From the NCBI RefSeq assembly GCF_014905175.1, contig NC_057790.1, positions 1,116,001 to 1,180,000 on the forward strand: DNA of 64,000 nucleotides. Reading direction: 5' to 3'. Both the position numbers and the translations under genes were made by a program. The notes beneath the pieces were generated by a model, which was not told where the DNA came from, did not search any database, and was given only the letters and a program-made list of their open reading frames with translations. Source of the DNA: Aphidius gifuensis (taxonomy: Eukaryota; Arthropoda; Insecta; Hymenoptera; Braconidae). Of this stretch, positions 1-11,634 are shown one piece after another. Every line of letters begins with the position of its first letter. The first letter of the stretch is position 1.

Positions 1-3000
1 ACTTATCTCTATGTCCGTGTTGGCTGTTGGCTATACTGGTGCTTGAACCAATAGGTTATGTGACAATTTCATCTAGCAACTATTGATGATTGCTTGTCAG
101 TTTGTCATTTGATATTATCTTGATACTTTTGATAACAAATAATGCATTATTTTATTTGTTTAACTTCTACGAACTTAGGTTAAAACAAAATAATTGAATT
201 AAATTATTTTAAGTGAATTATAATAATTTATAATAAATATAAAGATCAAAATTATATTTTAATTTTATTGAACATCATATAAATAAAATAGAGACTTTTT
301 TTATTCAACTTTTTTTATCTATTTAGTTTATATTTGTATAAAAGATAAATTTATTTTCTTTTTAATTTTTCAATTTTAATTATCTTTGATTTGTTAGTTT
401 ATTGTTGACACATTTATTTATTATCAAGAATGATAAATAATTATAAAAATATATTTATGGTTTATTAGTAAAAATAGAGATAGATAAAATTCTGAGAAAA
501 AATTTTAGTTTATATTTACCTGACAGATTTTAGTAGCTATAATTATAAATAAAATTTATTTGCTGAGTATTCAAAAAGTGATATTAAAATATCATAAAAT
601 TTTTTTTTTAATTTAATAATTAAGCGAATAAATTTCACTTTGAAATGAGAGTTTGATTGAAAATACTAAAATTGGATAGCTAAATATAAAAAATTAATTT
701 AAAGAACAAAAAAAAAACTTGGTTTTATAATTTTTTATATTCAATAGTTTAATTGTGGTATTTAAAATTTTATTTTATTTTTAAATGAAATTTATGCACT
801 TAATTATAGTGTTTTAAAAAAAAAATTTTATATTTTATTTAGAGTTTTAAAATTGTAAGTTAACTAGGCAAATAAATTTAATTGACAATTTTAAATACCA
901 AAAATTTAGTCAATAAAAATCAGATAAATCCTCAATAATAAAATACATTTTTTTTTTTAATTAAATAAATGCCAGTACAGATATTATTATCAATTGATTT
1001 CATTAAGTTTTTTATAAGTAATGTTGATATTGTCTTTAAATAGAATGCAAGTGCGTATTGACGCGAATACTCTGTGATAAAAAAAGTAATAAATGTCATT
1101 ATTTGACAGAGTGAAAGATAAATCTCGAGTGTTAAAGTGTCAAAGAAGTCATTATATTTGAGCCAGATAAAGTCACACATGCCCAGTTGTGTCTTAATCA
1201 GACAATTATAAGATTAAAAGTTCAAAAAATATCATCGATGATACACTTAATATTTTTGATAAATTTACAATCTCACATTAGCCGTTCATTAAAAATTAAA
1301 TTATGTCTTGCGATAAATGCAATAACTTAAATTAAATATTAATAAATATATCAACTTTAATAAATTTTAAATTCACAAAAATAATTATTCAAAAGTCATA
1401 AAATTTATATACAAAATAAAAATTATAAATAATTTTCAAAGTTACAGATTTTTTATCAAGATTATTTAATTTTTTTTTTAATTTTTAAAATTATTTATAA
1501 CTCTTGTTTTTACGGATGATCTCATGAAGATCTTTTTATCCTCGAAAAACTTTAGAGAAATGATTGATATACATATTTTTAAAACAGTAAGCAAACAAAT
1601 TTTTATTCTAAAATAAGTTTTACTTGTTGAAAGATTGATGATGGGATATCAAAATAGAAAGCATATTGATAATATGATTATATATTTCGGCAGAGAAATC
1701 AGGGTAAAATAATAATTAGACTGTCAAATCTGCTCGACCAACTCAGTCGGGACAATCTTAATATGATTGGATAGAAACTCTTCAGTAATTAACTGATATT
1801 TCGATTTAACTTGACAACATCCGCATCAAATCTTCAGGATGTTGTCGCTATTTCATCTCATAAAGTCGACAAATTTAATCTCAAATAATTAATTATAAAA
1901 ATATCTTTCTTCAAAAAAATTTTTTCATTTATTTTCAGTTATTTAATTTTATTTATAAAAATTCAATATAATTTTAAAATTATTTTTTTAATTTAATTTT
2001 TAAATTTACGTATAATTAAAAAATATAAAATTCAACATTTTTTTTTAATTTGATAATTTAATTTATACAAATATTTAATTTTTAACATTCATATAAATTT
2101 TTTTAATTTTACATGTTTTTTTTCAACTTTGTATATGAAAAAATCAAGTATTTGATGTTTTCTTTTTCTTTTTTTCGTGGTTAAATTCAAAACAAATGTG
2201 TAAAATTGAAGATATAACAATTGTCGAGTATAAACTATATTATTCATTTAGTGGTTTTACTTTGTTTTCAAAACTTTGGATTGCTCTGGGAAACAACATT
2301 CACTTCCACTCGTTTAATTAAATATTCTCTGTCATCTAGACCCTAATTTTGTTACACAAGACACAACAGTAGGTAAATATTTTGTGGTAACAATTGTTTC
2401 ACATGTCATCAACTGATTGCATGTGCTACTTATAAGCCCAGTTAAATTATCATGTCAGTTTTTAAAATACAAACTGGCACTTGTAAAATTAACTTGAACT
2501 TTTTTAATTTTTAAACTCATTTTACTATTTAAAATTTTTCCTCCAACAAATAATGCAAACGACAAAAAAATTGTTAAAGATATGACTGTTTACATTTATA
2601 ACATGACAAGATAATTTATAGAATTAAAATCTAACACGTGTGTTTGATAATGAATTAAACTACTTGTCTATGATATCTTCAATTAGAAGATTAAAATTTT
2701 ATTGACATTGATATTTTATCGTCTGCAAATAAAATAATAATAATTATAAAAACGTCTGTCTAACATCAGTGTTTACAAAATAAACATATGCATTATATTT
2801 ATTAAAGAAAAAATGATAATAATTCATTTAATTCAATCAAGAAAAATAATACTCAACAAAAATACAGATACGCAATGTAAAATTTATATCTGCAAGAAAA
2901 AAAAATGCTCATTTAAAAGGCAGATCTACACTGTCCCGATGTTAAAATTATTTCAAGCATAAGCTTAACCTTCTTTATGGTTATATACTCTTATTTTATT

Positions 3001-3452
3001 TTTTTTAATTTTTTTGTATTTTTCAATTTTTTATACCTTATTCATATCATATTTATGAAACACTCGCCTTTCAACTTTTTAATGTATTTTTATCATAGTA
3101 TTTTTTTATTTTTATTTTTTTAAATTAAATTTTAACATTATTAAAAAATCATAATAATAAAAAAAAAAAACAACAATGTAGATTTTTATTTTTTTTTAGT
3201 CAAAGGTTTATATCTAGTTTACAAAAATGTACTATGTTTATTTTTGATTTTATCATGAATTAATTAGTGGAAAATTAATTAGTTGAATAATATTTTTTAT
3301 AAAAAACAAAAATGTATTTTTTTTTTTTTTATATAATTACTTCAAAACAATGGTTTTATTCATGAAGAGTTTTTAAAATAATGACTTGAGTAATTTAATC
3401 TCATCAAAATTTTTATTTAAATAATTTTTTGCTCTATGATTTGTTTGAATAT
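1..3452. other. AT-rich non-coding stretch downstream of the kinase gene
   Basis: No recognisable gene. The stretch is dominated by A/T runs, and open frames are short and of low-complexity composition (the longest, 932-1180 on the minus strand, reads Phe/Ile/Lys-rich and has no domain). Its right end is the 3' flank of the minus-strand kinase gene. On that strand AATAAA signals can be read at about 3412-3417 and 3355-3360, roughly 35 and 95 bases past the stop. In sequence this AT-rich such hexamers are common, so neither can be called the true poly(A) signal. Confidence 0.6.
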
Positions 3453-4676
3453 TTAAAAATCTTGTACATGATCAAGCCCACCGAAATTACGAATTTCAAG
3501 TAACATATCTGCAAATTCTCTGGACAAAGAATCACCACCTGCATCTTCACTAAATGCTGCCATTATTTCAGGGTTAAAAAAATCTTCTTCATTAATGTCA
3601 TTTAAACTCACGTGTTCACGTAAAAGAGGCAAAAAAAAAATAGCAATGATATATCCAAACATAGCTTTACGTTTGTAGTCATCAACAAACACATCATACG
3701 AATAATAATTTGGAATTTCCATTTTTTCATCTTCAAAATACTTTGTCATTGATTGATAGTATGCATTAAATATTTCATCGAAACGATGTTTTCTGTCACT
3801 GTTTGAAACACTTATGTACAAAAATGTTGACAAGTCAATACTTGGTGATGCATATCTCAACATTGCAAAGTCAATTAATTTACCCTCAATATTATTATTT
3901 TTACTATGACGAAATAAAATATTATTTCTCGTAAAATCACCATGACAAAATACAGCAAGTGGCTCTTTTACCTCCAGTGACGTAATCATAATATTTCCAT
4001 ACGCATTTTCAAAATATTTTTCAATCTTTTCACAAAATTTTGGGTCAAATTTTTCTTTTTTTAACCATTTAATTGGTCTTTGTGATATTAAATTAATATA
4101 TTTTGAATGCCAGTCATCTTTTTCATATCTTGTCTCTTCGATTTCGTTGCAAATGCTATAAAATTTTTTTGGATCACGTAACTTCATTATGTAACTCATT
4201 GCATGAAATCTTGCAATTTCCTCAACACCAGCAATTACATACTCAAATGGTATGTCATATTTAACTGGACACATTTTATAACCCATTGTTTCAATATTTT
4301 CAGTGACAATAATTGTGTTGTCAACATTATATTTATCCTCAAATGCATAATAACATTTTGGATAACGTTTACTTGCTGTTGAAATATTATTATAAAATAA
4401 TATTTCATTGTGAAATTGTTGACGTGTATGCATATTTTCACTCATTGTTGTCATACCAGATGGTTTTTTAATAACAATTTTTATTGATTTTTGTTCATCC
4501 ACAAATTTAATTTCAATAAAATAAACTGTTGATAAAAAAAAACTATTTTCTGGTATTGAAATATCAACTGTTACATTGTTCCAATTTTTATCAATGTTAG
4601 TTGAAATTTTTGGAATAATATTTTTCTTAAACCAATCACCAACTTGTATTTTATCAACTGGTTTATTAATTTCCAT
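3453..4676 (-). CDS. EcKinase / CHK-like small-molecule kinase (ecdysteroid 22-kinase family)
   Basis: Intact 407-codon single-exon reading frame. It belongs to the EcKinase-like (CHK) family, relatives of aminoglycoside phosphotransferases that use ATP to phosphorylate small molecules; in insects these include ecdysteroids and probably xenobiotics. Visible motifs, in order: a lysine-containing strand VIKKP (about residues 68-72); the FHNEILFY helix with Glu91; the Brenner-type catalytic loop FCHGDFTRNNILF (243-255, with H245, D247 and N251/N252); and the metal-binding LIDFAMLRYASPSIDLSTF (267-285, with D269). In many relatives the DF is followed by Gln, whereas here it is Ala. There is no signal peptide or obvious membrane segment, so a cytosolic enzyme is likely. 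Length is typical for the family (about 400 residues). The start is the first ATG of the open frame and follows 17 consecutive A on the coding strand. An arthropod initiator-like TCAGTT lies about 60 bases upstream (4732-4737), with no well-placed TATA box. The substrate cannot be told from sequence. No intron is seen, so an origin by retroposition is possible but unproven. Confidence 0.93.
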   Translation of the reverse strand: MEINKPVDKIQVGDWFKKNIIPKISTNIDKNWNNVTVDISIPENSFFLSTVYFIEIKFVDEQKSIKIVIKKPSGMTTMSENMHTRQQFHNEILFYNNISTASKRYPKCYYAFEDKYNVDNTIIVTENIETMGYKMCPVKYDIPFEYVIAGVEEIARFHAMSYIMKLRDPKKFYSICNEIEETRYEKDDWHSKYINLISQRPIKWLKKEKFDPKFCEKIEKYFENAYGNIMITSLEVKEPLAVFCHGDFTRNNILFRHSKNNNIEGKLIDFAMLRYASPSIDLSTFLYISVSNSDRKHRFDEIFNAYYQSMTKYFEDEKMEIPNYYSYDVFVDDYKRKAMFGYIIAIFFLPLLREHVSLNDINEEDFFNPEIMAAFSEDAGGDSLSREFADMLLEIRNFGGLDHVQDF

Positions 4677-7520
4677 TTTTTTTTTTTTTTTTTATAAAAC
4701 AAGCGTCCGAACGAGTCGATGATTTTTACAAAACTGATTGACTCTTGTATATTATTCTAACAGCGACCTCACACACTTTCATAATTACTAGTTTTGTTGA
4801 CGAGCGATTGGAAACTTATCTCCGTCATTATTTAAAAAAAAATATATAAATAAAAAACAGGAACAATCTTGAGTAAATATATTTATAAAAAAAAGAAATA
4901 AGAAAATATAATTAATATTGATTTATTAAGTGAGAAAAAAAAATATAATTTTAATCATTTTAATGAGAAAATAAAGTGCTACATTATTATTATTAAAAAT
5001 TATAAATTGCGTTGATATTTTCATACGGTAAACGACCACCAAGTCTCGTGTAAATGTAATTGAAAATAAATTATGTAATGCCCTTGACAGAGCAAAATAA
5101 ACTTGATTGAGTCATCTCTTAACGTTCTTGATATTATACGTATTCGTATAATTTTTTTTATTTTGTTACATAACTTAATTTATTCTGTGAATGTTCATGT
5201 TTTGTAATAAACAGCTGTTTATTACACAATTGTTTTGACCAACTTGTCTGTTGAATGACCTTGAACTGATATAGTATAAAACTATCTCTAATATTTGAGT
5301 TAATGACCATTTTGAAGGCCACAATTATAAAATTGAAATGATGAAACAAATTTAAATAAAAACAAAAAATCGAAGCGTTATTTAATAAGATATATTTATA
5401 TTTAGATATATTTAAAAATATTTATTAAAATGATTTTTGAAAATAATAATAATAAGCTTATTTATTTTATCATGTCATTAGTAACCGAGAGATCAAAGGT
5501 ATAATAAACAAGTCAGAAACGCGTGTCTGACTTGCTTTTTCAAATATATATTTATGTATAGAAAAACTTTAAGCCACATCTTGATAAAATATAATAAATT
5601 TGAGTTACATTACAATTACAAGTCTCAAAGTAAATAATACATTTAAAAGTATAAAATATTTATCTTTTACAAAACAATGAAACTTGAAAAGTAATAAATT
5701 AATAAAAAAAATATCCACAAAGAATTATGAAATTTATGTTTAAAATAATAAAAATTAAATTTAATTAATTTAAATATTTTATTCAAACTATTTTTAAAAA
5801 TATAAAAACTAATTTATCATTTACATTTCAAATCATCATTATTATCATTTACTTTTTAAATATAAAATTCAAATAATTTTTAAAATAATAGTTGAAAAAA
5901 TATTTAAATAATTGCCACTAAACTTGTTCAAAGCTAAACGGCTTTTTCTATATCTCTCCATCAATTTTCAAGCATTGAAAACGTGAATATACAAAAATAA
6001 AATATATATATTATTTCTTCATGTAATACACAGACTGAAGCAACATGCCCCCCGGACATTTCAATACTGGTAGTAACGGAAAAATGAAAATGTCGATCTT
6101 GTTGCTAAGATAAACTTGAATTTTTCTTCAATTTTTCCACTGTCTCCATTTTTTCTTATACAATCATTCTATTTATTTTTTATTTTTTATCTTATTATAT
6201 TTATTTATTTTTCTATTTTTTTTCTTTTCCATCTCCGTTTGTCTTCCGTTTTCTCCGCCTCCTGGGAGCAGCCATCCGTTGGCAAATATACAGGCGCAAA
6301 TTTATCGAGCTTTCCTAAACGGTTTAATCCAATTTTCCTGCAAATTGGCGGCAACAGTTTTTACTCAAGTTACTATATCCTTATATTACTTTATTTTATT
6401 TTTATTTTTTTTTTATTATTTAATTTTCCACTGTGTATATCAAATTCCGATGACCTATTGCTATTATTTTACCTCGGTTTATATTTCCCTATGGTTTCCA
6501 ATGTAAATATATCATTCGAGCTAATATTCTTTTGACAGTTGTATGAAATAAATGACTTGCAATTGGTAAATAGTATCTCTTTTTCAATGCTTAATTTACA
6601 CACAGTTATTTTTGATGAAAAAGCTTTTGTTTACAACTACCTTCATCAAGGTACATTTAATTACGATGGATGTCGTTGTGTAAAAAAAAAGTTGAACTAT
6701 TAAAATACTTGAGGGTAAATAAACACAATTTATATACAATACTTTGACCACAAAGCTTTACTAGTAAGCGTATATTTATTTATCGATTGTATATCTCAAT
6801 TGTACATCAACAGTTAGCTCTTTTTTTTATACAAAAAAAGTTATTAATAAATTGATTCATCAGTTTGCAGTTATATTTTTTTTATTTTCTCTATCAATAT
6901 TGGTAGTTTTTGATACTTTGAATAGTCATATTTATTTATTTTTAATATAAATAAATTACAAAAACAAAAAGGACAGATTTAAATTGAATATAATGAATAT
7001 TTCACATCAAATATTCAAGTGGGATAAATATATACATTGAAATGATATTGAAAAAAAAAATTATATGGATTTCATTTAGGCAAATAGATTTCATATTTAT
7101 TTAGAATATTAATAATTTTTTTTTTTATTAAATTCATATAGAAAATATTTACAAAATAAATATAAAAATATATTAATTTTTATTTATAATAATTCAAATT
7201 TAACTTGGATATATTTTTTCTATTTGTTTAAAATTAAATTGTATTTGAAATAAAAATAATTTATAAATGTATTTTAATTTTTTAGTTTGAATTTGTTATA
7301 ATTAATTTTTTTTTAATTTAAATTTTATATATTTTTTATCAATCTATTTAGAATTTATGAAATTAAAAAAACTTTAAATACTTGAACAATTATTAATATT
7401 AAATAGATTTTTAAAAAAATCAAATAAAACTTGTGGCGAATATGATCAAGTTCTTTTAGCATTACTTGAAATTTTTAATATCTTCTAGGAACTATGTGAT
7501 GTAAAGTTTTCAACCGTATA
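4677..7520. other. Non-coding stretch upstream of the kinase gene
   Basis: The first ~150 bases (4690-4830) are less AT-rich and probably hold the kinase promoter and 5' leader. Beyond that the sequence is AT-rich. A patch of higher complexity lies at about 6030-6370, containing short open frames on the plus strand. The longest (6116-6535) begins at a non-ATG codon and is largely Phe/Ile/Leu from T-runs, so it is not called a gene. The plus-strand first exon of dpr may be in this stretch but was not recognised. Confidence 0.5.
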
Positions 7521-7699
7521 TGGTTCATGCATGAACAAAAAAAAAATAAATAAATAAAAATAGCAAAAAGCTTTTCTCGTTGAGAAAAGACTAACTTTTT
7601 TTCATTTTTTTCTCAACGAGTTTGCTTTTTTACAATTTACTTTTCATTTTTATTTATTTATTCTTTTCCTTTTACTTTTTTTTTTTTGTTGTGAACCTC
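7521..7699. repeat. Long imperfect palindrome / fold-back hairpin
   Basis: An inverted repeat of about 180 bp. The specific core is a perfect 13-bp stem, CTCGTTGAGAAAA at 7576-7588 against its complement at 7608-7620, around a 19-base T-rich loop. Outside a small T-rich internal loop there is a second 7-bp stem (7565-7571 with 7624-7630). Further out, AAAT-type repeats and GGTTCA/TGAACC-like sequence near both ends continue the pairing. The outer parts are low-complexity and could pair by chance; the core could not easily do so. Likely a small fold-back (MITE-like) element or a structured transcript. No coding capacity. Confidence 0.6.
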
Positions 7700-10689
7700 A
7701 TAGCAACTTCTTTAACTCGAATAACCGGAAAGTATTTGGAATGTCTCTTTGAAAGTTGTTTCTATGATCGTTTTCGTTATCACTAACGAAATTGCGTAGA
7801 ATACAAGATAAAAAAAAAAATATAACGACAAGTATTTTCATTGTTTACATTGTTAAATATTGAATGGATTTAATCCAATTAAATTGCAGTTATTAGTTTA
7901 ATCATTTAACGATAAACTTGACTCATTGAATGTACGGATATTAAATAATTATCGACATACATGAGATTGGATTTCGTAACAGTTAATAAAATATAGTTCA
8001 AGATTTAATGAACAAATATTATTCTAAAAAATCACATGAATAAGACTCGATAACATTATTTCATTGGCTGAGAAATTTCATTCATCATTTCTGTCTCTCT
8101 TCATGTTGACATGCTTTATGGTTTTTTTATAATTATAAAAATTAAATATAGTTATTAAAATTTACATTACAAATTACATCATATGAAATTTTTGTTTGAA
8201 AATATCAGCAATAAAAATTTACCTAATTGCCATGAAAAAAAAAATATATATAAAAAAGTACATGTAGTTTTTTAATCACAGCAAGTTTTTACATAAAAAA
8301 AATAAATTTATTTTTATACCAACTTCACTTTGAAGTGTGTATGTTGAAAATGCGTGGTTAAACCACGTGCTTGAATTTTTACCACTCCAAAGCAGCAGCC
8401 CTGCAGGTTTAAAGACGACTCAGTAAAGTAATTTTATGAAAGTTCAAACGTGGTGAGGCACGTACCTAGTTGAACATACATACTCACACGAGTCAATGAA
8501 AACTTTAAATTTATAAAATGTATAAGGTCTTTGTAATGCCACAGTTGAATTAATCAAAGTTGGAGTATGAGTATACAAATGTATTCTAAAATCTTGTCAT
8601 GATTTTGTCAATGCTTTTGCTAATCTAACAAAAGTTTAAATTCCATTCAGTCAATTTTTTTTTATAAATATTTACTGTATAGCTTATTAAATGTTAAAAA
8701 AAATTAAATACAATTATTGTCATAATTTTTTAAAGAAAAATATATTTACCCTCAATTGATTTTGTATTTTTATTTGAAAACTAAAATCTCAATTTCCATA
8801 ATTTAATTTTATTTCAAATTAAAATTAACTTTAATAATTAATTTAATTTTACCAATCGAAATTTAAATTTAAATTTATTAAATATCTGATTTTCCAAAAT
8901 GGATAAACATAAAATATTTTATTTTAAATTTTATATGTATTTTTTTTTTATTACGTGACTAAAACTTTTCTTCAATTTTATCATTGTTTAATACATCAAA
9001 ACTTTTTCATATATATATTCGAAATCAGACTCTCTTTACTAATGAGAATTTCGATAGAAAAAAAAAAAAAATCCAACAAGAAAAATGAAACAATACCAAT
9101 CAAAAGGAGAGATAATTAAAAATCATACATTAGATATTACAGATTGTCATAATAATATTCTAATGAAAAAAAAAGTTTTTGTCATTATGTTGTTGTTTAT
9201 TAAAAAAATAAATAAAAAGTTTTGCGAGTTGATAGGATCTACGCAGGTAAAAAAAACCTGAGATATAAAATTGGCAAAATATATATAGAAATACCGAAGA
9301 ATGATGTATTTGATGAAAAGGAAAATTAATCCAATTTAGTTCTGAACGAAATGGATTTTGTTATAAACCCCTCATTCTGTGTGAGATATGATTTATATAC
9401 TCCAATAGTTCAGAGAGTCCAAGATTCACTCGACGAAGAAATATGATACCTTGAACAGTTTATTTATCATCAAAAGATGGACTGAATCGAATGCTACTAC
9501 TCTCTTTCTCTCTCTTTCTATAATCTATAAAGAGTATTTCATACAGTTTCAATGTAGTCTTATGTTCTGTATACAAAATATTAGTTGTATGCTTTATTGC
9601 TTTGTAGAAATACACATTGAATATATTGAACAAGCCGAGAGAATAAAGCTAAGTCAACTTTCAGACTGACTCCATTTAATTCCCTGAGTCTCTGAAGTTG
9701 TAAAGCTCCAATTAGATTGATATTTTTTTTTTTAAATTAACAAGTAAATTGTCTACATAATTATTTTATTGTAAATACATTTTTATTTTTACTAGAAAAT
9801 TAAATATAATTTTAGAATGATGGCGTAATTTTATTGGTAAAAATAAGCTGACATTTTTTTTTCACTTGTAATACAATTTATCACTTACACTGATGCAAAA
9901 ACTTTTGAGAAATCTATCGCAGCTATTTTCACACGCTTAAAGTATCTATTGAAAATAATTTTTTTCCTTTTTTTTTAATATTGGCATTTTTTTAATTTAC
10001 AAACAGTCTTTGAGTGTGGAAGAATAATAGTTAAGCAGCTTTGACATTTAATTACTTGTAAATTAAGACGATGAAAATAAAAAATAATTAAATAACAACA
10101 ATACAAAAGAAATTTTAAATTGTTTATTGACTTTTTTTATATAGCATTAACTCGAGAGTATTTCAAACATGATTAAAAACCAATTACATTGTATTATTTA
10201 TTTAAAAAAAAACAATTTATTCTCAAATATTGAATTTGCTAGACTTATGTTTTTAAATACTCTCTCTCTCTGTTACACCACTTTACGCTTTATCAAAATT
10301 GCAAAAAATAATCTTAAATTAATTGACCAAAAATTGAAAAATAATAAAAAATATCAGCATCGATATTTTTGTGTGTAAATTTATTATCTGTCACGACAGT
10401 TACTGGTCTAGTTTGTAATTTACGATAGCAAAAAAAATAAAAAAAGTATTTGCCAAATTGGTCAATCTATCAGTATAACTTTGTTGCACCAAAGTTTCTG
10501 TAGCATCATCAAATATTGTATAAAAAAATAAAGTGTCATTTGAATTGACTTGTTAAACAAACTGGTGCATTGAATATTTTTCAAAAAACTATTTTTTAAA
10601 ATAAACTATAAAGCCATTTCACTTGTTCCACCCATGGGAGTTTAAAGTGAGATATTTTGTTGAAATAGTTTTACCAAGACTTTGCCTCA
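7700..10689. other. Non-coding stretch with a small palindrome
   Basis: No gene recognised. An island of mixed composition at about 8330-8480 includes the short palindrome CGTGGTT-A-AACCACG at 8353-8367. The rest is AT-rich, with short open frames (9451-9669, 10169-10378) that lack ATG context or domain features. It is either the intergenic region or a 5' intron of the downstream dpr gene. Confidence 0.45.
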
Positions 10690-11230
10690 AGCATCAATGA
10701 GTCAAGTAGTACCCAGAAACTCATAGATCTAGCTTGGTGCATCCGGTACATCCGACGTTCAAACGATTAATAGGTAAAGTTTCGTCGCGGTTCGCGCGTT
10801 CTATGTGACCGTATTATTTTGTAGCTCTCAAAAGGCGTGGTCAAGGGTTTCATTTTCAGTTTATATCATTTGGTCATTTCTCTCTCTAGGGACACTCTTG
10901 ATTCCACTAGCAAATTTAGTTATCGAATAGGAAAATTTTCAACGAAAACTTTCATATATCCAAAACTTTGCTCCCTCTTTTCCCCTCTCTCACTCTCTCT
11001 ATTTATTTATCTATCTTTTGTTGCTACTTTGCTACTTTTATACTCACACATTAACTTGCGTCTCGTTGTTTTCTTGCTCGCTCGCTTGCTTGCTTGCTAT
11101 TCCCTGAACCAACCAACCTGCAATCGATTTTCTTGGCTCTTTTATCTTCAACAAACAAGCTTCACGTACGACTGAACAGACGATCTTACGAGTCTTCATG
11201 TTACTATCCACCTCACAGCTTCAGTAACGT
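10690..11230 (+). promoter_or_regulatory. CpG-dense, GC-richer island upstream of the first recognised dpr exon
   Basis: About 540 bases stand out from the AT-rich surroundings. The centre (about 10741-10812) carries roughly a dozen CpG in under 100 bases, which is rare here, and is followed by pyrimidine-rich CT repeats (about 10875-11010) and a CGCTCGCTTGCTTGC-like run near 11080. A donor-like AG|GTAAAG occurs at 10773/10774, so a 5' untranslated exon or core promoter of dpr is possible. A plus-strand open frame crosses it (10837-11175) but starts with GTG and contains no ATG, so it is not called coding. This call rests on composition and position only. Confidence 0.25.
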
Positions 11231-11407
11231 TCAAACTTAAATTTAAATTGCAAATTCTCTTATCGACAAACTTGCTTGGACTATAGATCCCGTATAAATT
11301 TATCCATATCATGAAATTTTAAAAATACATGAGTTTTGAAATATATATCCATCATGCTTCTACTTGACTAATTCTAATTGAATATTTGTTTGCTTTTCGT
11401 GTTACAG

Positions 11408-11634
11408 GTGCACCAGGTAATTGTCTGCAACAGACAAGTAGCGGAAAAAATTCCGACTCAGCACAATCAAATTCAGTATTTGATGATTCCCTATCACGTA
11501 ATGGACAAAATCCTGATGGTACACCAAAAACTGGACCGTATTTTGATTTAGCAGCATCAAAAAATGTAACAGCATTATTGGGAAAAACAACATATTTAAA
11601 TTGTCGAGTTAAAAATCTTGGCAATAAAACTTCG
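11408..11634 (+). CDS. dpr9: dpr-family gene, exon with linker and first half of Ig domain 1
   Basis: Internal exon of a Dpr (defective proboscis extension response) cell-surface protein. These neuronal two-Ig-domain proteins bind DIP partners and help specify synaptic connections. The acceptor is TTTTCGTGTTACAG|GT. The exon enters in phase 1 (GT completes a codon begun upstream) and leaves in phase 0 at AAAACTTCG|GTAAGT. It reads as a Ser/Asn/Gly-rich linker of about 45 residues and then GPYFDLAASKNVTALLGKT, YLNCRVKNLGNKTS. This is the A to C region of the V-type Ig1, with the first disulphide Cys at 11602-11604 and two N-glycosylation sequons (NVT, NKT). The assignment to dpr9 comes from remembered resemblance of the three-exon protein to that paralogue; dpr6 and dpr10 are close alternatives. 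The exon has no start codon, so the signal-peptide exon lies upstream and was not identified. Confidence 0.9.

Noticed and set aside
6043..6110. Possible dpr start exon: ATG at 6043 with a GT in phase 1 shortly after, and a second ATG leading to MSILLL
   Set aside because: The first reading (MPPGHFNT) is not a signal peptide, the second ends at a stop after nine codons, and the GT is a poor donor.
6116..6535. 139-codon plus-strand frame, strongly hydrophobic
   Set aside because: Starts at a non-ATG codon, and the hydrophobicity comes from T-runs giving Phe/Ile/Leu. No domain; overlapping frames are equally open.
10837..11175. 112-codon frame with membrane-like segments
   Set aside because: GTG start, no ATG anywhere in it, and Leu/Ser content explained by CT repeats. 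More likely 5' flank or untranslated sequence.
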